Shown here: positions 1-6,262 of the stretch, piece by piece
Layout of the letters: each line of letters begins with the position of its first letter
Position numbering within the stretch: the stretch's first letter is position 1
Assembly (NCBI GenBank): GCA_900542255.1
Contig: UQMR01000037.1
Location: 1-21,665, forward strand
DNA: 21,665 nucleotides
Direction of reading: 5' to 3'
From: an uncultured Porphyromonadaceae bacterium
GTDB lineage: Bacteria; Bacteroidota; Bacteroidia; Bacteroidales; Barnesiellaceae_A
Notes under the pieces: generated by a model
The model's input: the letters and a program-made list of their open reading frames with translations, nothing else
Told to the model about the DNA's origin: nothing
Database searches by the model: none
Program-made: the position numbers and the translations under genes

Positions 1-323
1 CCATAGGGATAAGAAACTCATTCGATTTATGCTGGGGACTTACACAGTATTATAAGGGAACGGAGTATTGGGGACAGGTTTGTGAAAAACGTGATTGGGA
101 AAATGACGGTCATACCAAAGCTGCTATGAAGAGGGCAAAAGAGTTGATACATCTTGCCTGTGATATTGTGACAGATGATGAAACGGGGGCAAATATCCAA
201 TATTTGCTTTGTAATTTCAGGACCGTGGTCTATAAATATCCGAATACCGAGAAGGGGCAGCTGCTTCGAGGTAAATGTGACAATCTTTACGATCACCATG
301 CAGAATCATATAGAAGTCGGTAG
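1..323 (+). CDS. C-terminal part of an unrecognised protein (runs off left edge)
   Basis: The reading frame beginning at base 3 is open from the window edge to a TAG at 321-323, so this is the last ~106 residues of a longer gene. I do not recognise the family. The visible part is soluble-looking and rich in Trp, Cys and charged residues (for example DLCWGLTQYY near its start and a Lys/Arg-rich end), with no membrane segment. The ATG at 126 is probably internal because the frame stays open and protein-like upstream of it. The stop codon falls in the loop of a perfect 15-bp hairpin. Confidence is moderate that this is coding; there is no functional assignment. Confidence 0.55.
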   Translation, partial: IGIRNSFDLCWGLTQYYKGTEYWGQVCEKRDWENDGHTKAAMKRAKELIHLACDIVTDDETGANIQYLLCNFRTVVYKYPNTEKGQLLRGKCDNLYDHHAESYRSR

Positions 324-338
324 GACTTCTATATGATT
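304..338. terminator. Perfect 15-bp inverted repeat over the stop codon
   Basis: Bases 304-318 are the exact reverse complement of 324-338, with a 5-base loop (319-323) that contains the TAG stop of the upstream partial gene. No T-run follows on either strand, so termination is inferred only from position. A weak minus-strand ORF ends in the same repeat, which would fit a bidirectional terminator between convergent genes. Confidence 0.55.
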
Positions 339-514
339 GTAGTGCCCCACGCAGTTTGTGCCTGTTTTACCGGTGTAACACTCAATGGGCGACGATAATA
401 TCCCGACGATTTTTCAAGTAGAATTTCTGTCTCGGGCGAGTCGCCGAAATAATCGATGTAAGCTATTGATTTGTAGATATATACACGTATTAGGCTGCGT
501 GTAATCTTTTGCAC
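329..514 (-). CDS. Doubtful short ORF or gene remnant
   Basis: A minus-strand frame of about 61 codons starts at a GTG (514) or a TTG (529), without any ATG and without a convincing promoter, and stops inside the hairpin at 304-338. The translation is not obviously low-complexity, but I recognise no family. It may be the tail of a degraded gene. It is listed only because it fills a stretch otherwise without genes. Confidence 0.18.
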   Translation of the reverse strand: MQKITRSLIRVYIYKSIAYIDYFGDSPETEILLEKSSGYYRRPLSVTPVKQAQTAWGTTII

Positions 515-636
515 GGTCCTACATGGCAACGGATATCATGATGGGGATGCCCGGCGCAGCGCTTCTCGGATTTTGCCCTCCTTTCTGTTAAAAGTCTTGA
601 AAATCCATTGAGCGATATGATTTTTGTGTTGATTTG

Positions 637-668
637 TTTGTGTTATAATAAAACAGAAGTTATTTTTG
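637..668 (+). promoter_or_regulatory. Bacteroidetes-type promoter of orphan sRNA
   Basis: TTTG at 637-640, a 20-base spacer, then TATTTTTG at 661-668 (TAnnTTTG consensus). Using the spacing seen at the SRP RNA in this window (RNA begins 6 bases after the box), transcription would begin near 674. Confidence 0.6.
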
Positions 669-673
669 TGGTA

Positions 674-777
674 GATATAAGAAATATTAGTCGATAAGAC
701 GTATAATATTTTCGCTTCGGAGTAGGTGAAGGCCTTAGACCTCGTAAATTCCTATTTCGGAGCGATTTTTATTTTTT
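674..777 (+). ncRNA. Candidate small RNA with two stem-loops and intrinsic terminator
   Basis: Between a good promoter (637-668) and a strong terminator lies a ~100-nt stretch with no ORF. It can form a first hairpin, 683-692 with 698-710 (10 pairs, one 3-nt bulge). A second hairpin, 712-726 with 751-765, has all 15 positions paired, three of them G-U, and is followed directly by TTTTTATTTTTT (766-777). The G-U pairs and the T-run both fit transcription on the plus strand. It is not recognised as a known family. The alternative is a leader of a lost gene: the next sequence on this strand is only the tail of an opposing MATE remnant. Confidence 0.55.
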
Positions 778-899
778 CGCAATGATATGAAATATGGTTG
801 CTCAAATTCGTTTTTTATAACTTCACAGCCAATTATCTACTCTTTATTGTTATAACTGAAATAATAATTGTAGAATGTCACTTACCCCTGTACACGAAT

Positions 900-1145
900 T
901 TACATCTTATATTGTTTCAGCCATTGCCCGCGTCTCAAACGTACAAGGAAAATAAGCCCGCGGAAACATAGCTCGATGCACATGGCAATCCATACGCCTT
1001 TGAGCCCTAATGTGGGAGCCAACCAGGTTGCTAAGGTAAGACGTATAGCCCAGATGCTGAAAAAGTTCATGAGACATGGAACGAGCGTGTCGGCCGCTCC
1101 CACAAAGACTCCGTAGGCAACAATGGAGGCTGCAAACATGGGTTC
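900..1145 (-). pseudogene. MATE-family efflux transporter, C-terminal fragment
   Basis: On the minus strand the last ~81 residues match the C-terminal end of MATE multidrug/Na+ antiporters. They contain a GVFVGAADTLVPCL helix start, then IRLTLATWLAPTLGLKGVW, then a final helix with an RRGQWLK cytoplasmic end. A complete MATE protein is about 440-460 residues with 12 membrane helices, so roughly 80% is missing. Upstream of about 1145-1150 the frame stays open for another ~130 codons only because it runs antisense to the mobilization gene; that part has no MATE similarity. The fragment lacks a start and a promoter and should be non-functional. No other piece of the gene is in the window. Confidence 0.8.
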
Positions 1146-2001
1146 GGCGAAAGCCGCAAGGCAAGCCGCCATCGCCGCCAAGGAAGAAGCCGAAGCGGAA
1201 CTCATGTTCGTGGAGGGTGAGAACAAGGCGAAAGAGCAGTACCGCCAATCCCTTGACAGCGAGATTGCCGAAAGGGAGCAACAACTCAAAGACGAGCGAA
1301 AGGCGAAAGTGGACAGCATACTAGATAGCGTCGGCAGTCTTGTCGGGGTCGGCAAATCCGCAGCGGTCGAAAAGGAAAATGCCAAGCTGAAAGCCGAGAA
1401 CGAGCGCATGAAGAAAGCCTTTGCCGATGCTGTAAAGGACAAGGCGGAGGAACGGACAAAGGCATTGGTCGCAGAAAAACAGAAAGCCGAAACGGAACGT
1501 GACAGGGCTTTGGTGCAGAGCCGTTCACTTGCCATTGAAAGGGATAAGGCACTGCGGCAGCTTCAGGAGCAAAAGGACGGCGAGCGGCAGCGCATCAGCC
1601 AAGCTGTGAGCCAAGCCACGGCGGAGAAAGACAAGACCATCCGCCTGCTTCAAAGTACGCTGAAAGCGAGCAGGCATATCCTGAATCTGTTTGCGGATAT
1701 GCTCTACAAGGCAAACGAGGTGTTCAAAAGAGCCATAGATGCGATTATCCATTTCGGCACGGAGCAGCACAAGTCATTCTTCGCACCATCCGAAGCCGCC
1801 GACATCAAGAATGTGATGCAGGAATACGGGGAAACGACCGAACAGCAAAATGCTGTCGGCGCATGGCTCTGTGATTATGCGGAAAGCCGACAGCCTTTTG
1901 ACGAAATAAAACATCGCCATACACTCAAAGAGGTTGGCGATGTAGCAGAGGGACGGTATGATTGGAAAATTGAACGAGAAGAGAGAAACCTTGGCCTATA
2001 A
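1142..2001 (+). pseudogene. mob: MobV/Pre-type mobilization protein, C-terminal fragment
   Basis: About 285 residues of Lys/Glu/Ala-rich coiled coil (roughly the first 170), then a globular end finishing with a GDVAEGRYDWKIERE-type motif. This is the usual C-terminal architecture of Bacteroides plasmid-recombination/mobilization (MobV, Pre/Mob) relaxases. In the family the N-terminal ~200 residues carry the metal-binding and nicking residues, and these are absent here. The frame has a TAG at 1114, and the apparent ATG at 1123 lies in DNA that is antisense to the MATE gene, so the start is accidental. The coding strand is opposite to the MATE fragment and both genes are cut at their 5' sides at the same point. 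Relaxase activity is therefore not expected. Confidence 0.75.
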
Positions 2002-2201
2002 TTTATTTTCATAAAAGCGCGTTTGTTTCTACAACAGTGCTATGAGTTGTTTTCATGGTCACTAGTCTTATTGGCAAAATCAATTTGGATATTTTTCAAA
2101 AAAATCGAGAAGAAATTTTCTAAAATCGATATACTGTATTATATTAGCATATAAAGCGTGGGCATGGTGCTCTTGCTATTAATCTAATAAATTATTTTTT
2201 C

Positions 2202-2408
2202 ATGAATGAAAGTCAATTTTTTATGTGTTTAGATTGTGCCAATAAACAATCTAATCCTCAACTGCCCAAAGGAAACTTTTATTGTCCTTATGTACAAGAT
2301 ATTCTTCCTAAAGGTATTGTACATTATGATACAGATGCTACAGAATGTGTTCGAAATGGTGTTTTTAGAGAAGTTAAATTGGTTTCTAAGATAGAGTGCA
2401 GTAAATAG
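2202..2408 (+). CDS. Small four-cysteine hypothetical protein
   Basis: A 68-residue ORF beginning MNESQFFMCLDCANK. It carries Cys at 9, 12, 28 and 49 (C-x2-C-x15-C-x20-C), a spacing that could bind one zinc ion in a small zinc-ribbon-like fold; this is inferred from the pattern only. It sits about 200 bp after the mobilization remnant and is AT-rich like the rest of this patch. A stable hairpin follows it (2442-2488). Its upstream region is very AT-rich, which is compatible with Bacteroidetes translation starts, but no clear TAnnTTTG box was found. Function unknown; moderately likely to be real because of the ordered cysteines. Confidence 0.45.
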   Translation: MNESQFFMCLDCANKQSNPQLPKGNFYCPYVQDILPKGIVHYDTDATECVRNGVFREVKLVSKIECSK

Positions 2409-2441
2409 CGTGTACAACTTATAGAACATTTGCCTACTCTT

Positions 2442-2488
2442 GATACATTCTTGTGCTTGTCTGATGGCAAGCACAAGAATGGTGTATC
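2442..2488. terminator. Stable hairpin after the four-cysteine ORF
   Basis: A 12-bp perfect core (TTCTTGTGCTTG with its complement) is extended by a further six pairs beyond a 3-nt bulge, with an 8-base loop. No T-run follows, so its role as a terminator is inferred from position, 34 bp downstream of the stop codon. Confidence 0.4.
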
Positions 2489-2598
2489 TGCACTTTGACT
2501 GAATAATACCGTTGATAAATTTCTTGACAGCCAAACTATTAAAAACGATTAGAACAAGCTATTAGGAGGGGATTTGTATCTATTTTGCAGTTATATTA

Positions 2599-2982
2599 TT
2601 ACTTTGTAATCTCTTTATAAATAATAAACACAATAGCTACTATCGCTAAAATACTTATAATAGAAACCGCGATGGCCTCAATCCATGCCAATAATGGCAA
2701 CATTATTATTATGGCTATACCTATTAATATCAAACTTAGGCAACCCCACCATGAACCTTTTTCTTCTCGGCTCTCTTTTGTTGCTTGTTTGGAGTTCTTG
2801 ATACAAATGTAAAGTATTATCAGACCGATGATTAAGAATGGTAATCCCTTTTCTATACAATCACTTATTTCGTCTCCATTTGCTAATCCTATGACATCAT
2901 AAGTCCGTGTTCCGTCATATCGTTGAGCCCAGCAAAATGTATTAAAGAGAATAGTATAAAATATAAGCAATACCCTTTTCAT
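2599..2982 (-). CDS. Small exported/inner-membrane protein, unrecognised
   Basis: 127 residues if started at the ATG at 2982, which places a clean signal-peptide-like stretch (MKRVLLIFYTILFNTFCWAQ) at the N-terminus; an in-frame TTG at 3000 would add six residues. After a short polar segment there are two or three hydrophobic segments (about residues 45-60, 83-100 and 102-122) separated by a charged KxSKQATKESREEKG loop. No family recognised. The gene follows the 330-residue gene by 14 bp on the same strand, so the two are probably co-transcribed. The base composition is strongly AT-rich compared with the genes right of 5000, suggesting horizontal origin. Confidence 0.6.
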   Translation of the reverse strand: MKRVLLIFYTILFNTFCWAQRYDGTRTYDVIGLANGDEISDCIEKGLPFLIIGLIILYICIKNSKQATKESREEKGSWWGCLSLILIGIAIIIMLPLLAWIEAIAVSIISILAIVAIVFIIYKEITK

Positions 2983-2996
2983 AAGCAGACTGGAAT

Positions 2997-3989
2997 TCAA
3001 TAGTTTCTCTTTTTTCTAAAAACTATTATTGATAAAAGTATGTAGAAAAATTCTATTACTAACAAAAAAATTATGACCCTATTTCTACATTCGTCCTCCA
3101 ATACACCTTCGTTTTCTTGAATAGAATAGTGCATCGTTACCGTATTAGTAAAAACTGTTTGGGTATAATTTCCATAAGATCCTATCTGCCAAACAATAGG
3201 ATGGCTTCCTATTGTTGTGAATTCATCATCAAATTTAAGTTCAAAATACTTGTTGACTCTAAAGAACAAACTGGAATCTGCCGGACAAGCTCTTTTCATT
3301 ACCAAGTCATCAAGCATATCCATTTTAATGTTCCTTTCTATTCCGTTCCCTTCTCTGATTATTTCATTTCGTATGGTTATATCGCTATATTTATTTTCAA
3401 ATAAACTATTGATATATGAATCTATCATGTTTGTTTTGATTTTGTAATTATAAGTAACAATTTCCTCATTGTTTGAAAGTTTCCCCCAATTAAATTTGAA
3501 AGGTGTTTTTGTTATTAAATAGCTTGGATATGAGCGAGTCAGACCTATACCTAATATATATTCTCCAATCACATCATAACCTCTATCCGTTTTTCTTACG
3601 ATTATCATAAAAGGTCTATATGTTGTTGCGCAATTTTCAAAATCATACCATTCATACTCTCCACTTTGTAGTACCTTCATTATTGTATTTGTATTATCAA
3701 AATTTTGTCCACCCCAAAAAGTCACGGTGCCTACTCCTACATTCAACCAAGGCAATTGGTTAAAATCATAATCGGAAACTTTATATACAGACGTAGAGTC
3801 TTTTTCTAATCTGTTATAATAAAACGCCCCAATAGAATATTTCCCTTCAAGGCATTTGTTATTAATTGTATATTCTAATTGTTGTCTATACTTTGTTTGT
3901 TTCATATAGTAGAACTGTTGTCCTCCCCAAAGCACGATGATAGCTATTAGTAATGAGCCTATTAAAATTTTGAAAATAATTTTATTCAT
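2997..3989 (-). CDS. Membrane-anchored protein of unknown function with N- and C-terminal membrane helices
   Basis: 330 residues. A hydrophobic helix at about 6-23 and a second at about 306-326, followed by a short basic tail (RKKRNY), bracket a ~280-residue polar domain rich in Tyr, Asn and Thr. The predicted topology is a large loop outside the cytoplasm with both ends anchored. I recognise no domain. It is strongly AT-rich. The start ATG (3989) lies about 20 bp after the T-run of the structured RNA at 4010-4182, and no separate TAnnTTTG box is visible between them, so expression may depend on read-through from that RNA's promoter. It is followed closely by the 127-residue membrane protein, and the pair may act together. 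Confidence 0.65.
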   Translation of the reverse strand: MNKIIFKILIGSLLIAIIVLWGGQQFYYMKQTKYRQQLEYTINNKCLEGKYSIGAFYYNRLEKDSTSVYKVSDYDFNQLPWLNVGVGTVTFWGGQNFDNTNTIMKVLQSGEYEWYDFENCATTYRPFMIIVRKTDRGYDVIGEYILGIGLTRSYPSYLITKTPFKFNWGKLSNNEEIVTYNYKIKTNMIDSYINSLFENKYSDITIRNEIIREGNGIERNIKMDMLDDLVMKRACPADSSLFFRVNKYFELKFDDEFTTIGSHPIVWQIGSYGNYTQTVFTNTVTMHYSIQENEGVLEDECRNRVIIFLLVIEFFYILLSIIVFRKKRNY

Positions 3990-4009
3990 ATTCTTTGTTT
4001 TTTGTTACT

Positions 4010-4182
4010 AAAAAAGCGCAGACATTCGCCATACGCTTCACGGTTCACCACAAACCACAACTAAATATGGGATGCCTGCGCCCGTATGGGGTACAGTCCC
4101 AATATTAGTTGTTGCTCTTTCCCTCGTGGTGGTGATTGTGAAGCTATTGAGCAATATGTCTTAGACCGAATTACTTCAATCC
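4010..4182 (-). ncRNA. Rod-shaped structured RNA, 6S-like candidate
   Basis: On the minus strand a ~170-nt region folds into one long interrupted hairpin. From the base upward it has a GACAU pairing, a UUGCU/GGCGA helix with G-U pairs, GCUUCAC with GUGAAGC, and UCACCAC with GUGGUGA. An asymmetric, purine-rich internal loop (CGAGGGAAAGAGCAA on the 5' side) follows, then CAACUAAUAUUGGGA with UCCCAUAUUUAGUUG, and an apical CUGUACCC/GGGCGCAG stem-loop. It ends in TGCGCTTTTTT. The length, the single rod and the central unpaired bubble resemble 6S RNA, known across bacteria to bind RNA polymerase, or the Bacteroidales-1 RNA class; the assignment is inference. The alternative is a cis-acting leader for the gene starting at 3989. 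Confidence 0.55.
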
Positions 4183-4187
4183 ATATG

Positions 4188-4220
4188 CAAAGTTAGTAAA
4201 ATTCCACTAAAAACGTTCAA
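4188..4220 (-). promoter_or_regulatory. Promoter of the 6S-like RNA
   Basis: Read on the minus strand, TAACTTTG (4195-4188) matches TAnnTTTG. A TTG lies 22 bases upstream (4220-4218). The expected RNA start is at the GG at about 4182-4181. Confidence 0.55.
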
Positions 4221-4458
4221 TGTCAGATAGAAATCAGTGTTTTAAGACTGTTTTTTTAGACCATTTGTACTCCCGTTGGTTCTCAAAGAATAAAAAGTGC
4301 TGAAAATCAATAGTAGTTGGTAATTCCTTGACAAGTTATTGTGATCTTATCTTATTCCTAACTAGAATAATCGCAGTGATTAATTTTAAAGCCAGATTTA
4401 GCCAATCATTCTATTTAAAAAATCTATAAAACTCTCTATGATTTCATGAGATTGCAGA
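4221..4458. other. AT-rich stretch with no gene seen
   Basis: No ORF longer than background, no tRNA-like fold and no clear promoter box apart from the minus-strand promoter at its left edge. It contains scattered short inverted repeats only. Confidence 0.4.
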
Positions 4459-4459
4459 A

Positions 4460-4507
4460 GGTTACCATTACAGAGTTTCGCTTCAAAAAGGTCACCTGAG
4501 GGTCACC
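4460..4507. repeat. Three GGTnACC short repeats beside the att scar
   Basis: GGTTACC at 4460-4466 and GGTCACC at 4490-4496 and 4501-4507, the last two only 4 bp apart. Each is a near-palindrome (GGT-N-ACC). Clustered short repeats close to a tRNA att core can be arm-type sites for a tyrosine recombinase; this is inference and chance is possible. Confidence 0.3.
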
Positions 4508-4508
4508 A

Positions 4509-4547
4509 ATAAAAGAAAAAGCACCTACAAAATATTTGTAAGTGCTT
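4509..4547 (-). terminator. tRNA-type intrinsic terminator
   Basis: A 13-bp stem (4519-4531 with 4535-4547) is followed on the minus strand by TTTTTCTTTT. The one non-Watson-Crick position is C-A on the plus strand but G-U on the minus strand, which supports transcription from the right. It lies 11 bp past the 3' end of the tRNA-Met fragment and looks like that tRNA's original terminator. Confidence 0.65.
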
Positions 4548-4558
4548 GATTTTTAATG

Positions 4559-4600
4559 TGGACCAGCCAGGGCTTGAACCTGGGACCTCCAGATTATGAG
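4559..4600 (-). pseudogene. 3' half of tRNA-Met(CAU): attachment-site scar
   Basis: Read on the minus strand from 4600 to 4559: the anticodon loop CTCATAA, the 3' side of the anticodon stem TCTGG, variable bases AGGTC, a perfect T arm (CCAGG, TTCAAGC, CCTGG), the acceptor 3' strand CTGGTCC and discriminator A. Bases to the right of 4600 cannot form the 5' half of the anticodon stem, D arm or acceptor strand. The break exactly at the anticodon loop is typical of tyrosine-integrase crossover in tRNA genes (established for many integrative elements). It should not yield a functional tRNA. Distinguishing elongator Met from other CAU tRNAs is not possible from this half alone. Confidence 0.75.
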
Positions 4601-5038
4601 ACTCAAACAAAGGGCGTTCGCCTCCGAATTCTGCATTTTTGATAACATTCATATGATTATGTCATTTTATGATTATACATATTGAGCAGCATGAGCTCTT
4701 CGTGATGTCTGTCTGATGGCTGCTTGTCGAATGACGGCCGGGCGAGGAATGGCAATATATCCCGTAACAACCTGTATAAGAAAAGATAAAAGAATGCAAA
4801 TAGTCATTCGCGGCTGTTTGTTGTTTGTAGAATAGTCTTGTTTATTCGGCAACCGAAGATAGTAACTTGGAAGCAAATTCTCGGGAAATTCTTCCCTAAG
4901 TTTTTTGAACAGGACACAAATTCCGTTAAAAGAGCATCTCTCTCCATCGAGACAGGAGGGCGTCGCTGCCAAGCAGCAGACATCGACAGGCCATTGTCAA
5001 TAAAGAGTTTGTTTTTACTGCATCTATTTTAGTAAAGT
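4601..5038. other. 438-bp gene-free stretch right of the att scar
   Basis: No convincing gene. A minus-strand frame (4673-4972, 99 codons) has no recognisable domain, lacks a promoter box and a plausible start context, and may be a decayed remnant. The sequence is intermediate in base composition between the AT-rich left part and the GC-richer right part. Confidence 0.35.
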
Positions 5039-6073
5039 TCAGTCTAATGAAAGAGTCACCGTCACATCTCCCGTTCCTCCCAGCAAATCCAGCATCTCTT
5101 CCCGGGTAGATACTCCGTCCACCCTGCCCAGGCGGGTATAGCTCCATGAATTTGAGCCATAAAAAATGACGAGCGAGTTGCCTTGGTAAAGGACCAAGTC
5201 GCCGGGACCGGTTGTTGTCTGCGAGTCGTTCCGGGGCAGGGAGAATCCCAGCGAGCCTACTTTTTCCATATTGCCGTAGTCGTTCATGCGGATGCTGATG
5301 CTTTCTTGCGCCAGACGCTCTTTCAAGGCATTTGTAGATGGGTTTTCTATTAATGTGGCAGTAAACGATGCTCCGTTTACCGTCAGTCTTATAGTGTTGT
5401 TTTCCATATCGTCGTTATTTTCGGTGTGAATATTCAATTGTTCAAGCCAGGAGGCTACGCGACTGCCGGCTTGCGAAAGGGAAGAGGAGGTGAGCAGCAG
5501 CGTATGTTCTAGAATCTCCGAACCGGGGCAGAGCTCTTCGGCTTCCCTTACAGAGGTGGTTATGCCGCTGCTTCCGCTCGTTGCAAAGAGTGCAATCCGT
5601 TTGCCAGCCAGTTTGGACGAATGGGTGTGCAGGAAGGATTGCATGGTTGTTGCCATGGAGCCATGCCAGATGGGATAGCCTACAAATATAAGGTCGTAAT
5701 TGTCGAAATCATCCATGAAGGTCTTGATGGCAGGATATTGCCCTTGTTGAATGGCCTCCAATTCCTCCCGGGCGCGTTCGAGCATGGCATTATACTCCTC
5801 CTCGTAAGCAGTCTCCGGTTCCACTTCGAGCATGTCGCAATCCAGTTGGGTGCGAATTTCATGGGCTATCTCTTCTGTATTGCCGCTGCGTGAAGTAAAC
5901 AATACGAGATATTGTCTGTTACTCCCCGGTGTCGGGGCTGTCGGTTCTTCGGAATCTCCGCTTCCCGGTTGCTCGGGCGTCTCCGGAATGACCGGTTCGT
6001 TCGCTGCCGGGCTACACGCCGTCAAGGACAAGAGTGCCAGCAGCATCAGCGGAAGCATAAAAATCTTTTTCAT
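5039..6073 (-). CDS. Lipoprotein with flavodoxin domain and cyclophilin-like domain
   Basis: 344 residues. The N-terminus is a lipoprotein signal with lipobox LTAC (Cys20), then a Pro/Glu/Ser-rich linker to about residue 53. A flavodoxin-type domain follows (about 54-215), with the FMN phosphate-binding loop TSRSGNTEEIA near 60-70 and the YPIWHGSMA segment that normally contacts the flavin. The C-terminal part (about 226-344) matches the cyclophilin-like fold found next to flavodoxins in many gut Bacteroidetes and Firmicutes, starting TIRLTVNGASFTATL. It presumably carries out FMN-dependent electron transfer at the cell envelope; the redox partner is unknown. It is transcribed alone, with a TAnnTTTG box 45 bp upstream of the start, and the Fe-dependent dehydrogenase lies upstream on the same strand. 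Confidence 0.85.
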   Translation of the reverse strand: MKKIFMLPLMLLALLSLTACSPAANEPVIPETPEQPGSGDSEEPTAPTPGSNRQYLVLFTSRSGNTEEIAHEIRTQLDCDMLEVEPETAYEEEYNAMLERAREELEAIQQGQYPAIKTFMDDFDNYDLIFVGYPIWHGSMATTMQSFLHTHSSKLAGKRIALFATSGSSGITTSVREAEELCPGSEILEHTLLLTSSSLSQAGSRVASWLEQLNIHTENNDDMENNTIRLTVNGASFTATLIENPSTNALKERLAQESISIRMNDYGNMEKVGSLGFSLPRNDSQTTTGPGDLVLYQGNSLVIFYGSNSWSYTRLGRVDGVSTREEMLDLLGGTGDVTVTLSLD

Positions 6074-6117
6074 TATCTGTTTCTCTTTAATTATGTCGGT
6101 TCTCCAATTAACTGATA

Positions 6118-6125
6118 CAAAAATA
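6118..6125 (-). promoter_or_regulatory. -7 box upstream of the flavodoxin lipoprotein
   Basis: The minus strand reads TATTTTTG here, 45 bp before the ATG at 6073. No -33 TTG occurs at the usual distance, so this is a one-element match. Confidence 0.4.
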
Positions 6126-6204
6126 GAAAAGGACTGAATGCGGCTTGGTATACAAATCCTCGGATAATATACCCATGTTACAGATTCATGCGGGCCCGGA
6201 ATGA

Positions 6205-6233
6205 GTCAGCCCCCACTTTGAGTGGGGGCTGAC
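6205..6233. terminator. Perfect 13-bp hairpin after the alcohol dehydrogenase gene
   Basis: GTCAGCCCCCACT (6205-6217) and its exact complement (6221-6233) with a 3-base TTG loop, 30 bp downstream of the dehydrogenase stop. No T-run follows on the minus strand. Its GC-rich stem and position suggest a terminator. Confidence 0.55.
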
Positions 6234-6262
6234 GATGGTTGTTTGTCGGGGAGTAAGCTTCT

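Noticed and set aside
533..600. Short plus-strand ATG frame beginning MATDIMMGMPGAALL
   Set aside because: Only 22 codons, no promoter and no family; probably chance.
1146..1535. N-terminal part of the 211-codon minus-strand ORF
   Set aside because: Ser/Ala/Leu-rich antisense of the mobilization coiled coil; only the last ~81 codons resemble MATE.
4673..4972. 99-codon minus-strand ORF near the att scar
   Set aside because: No recognisable domain, no promoter box and mixed composition; treated as intergenic or decayed sequence.
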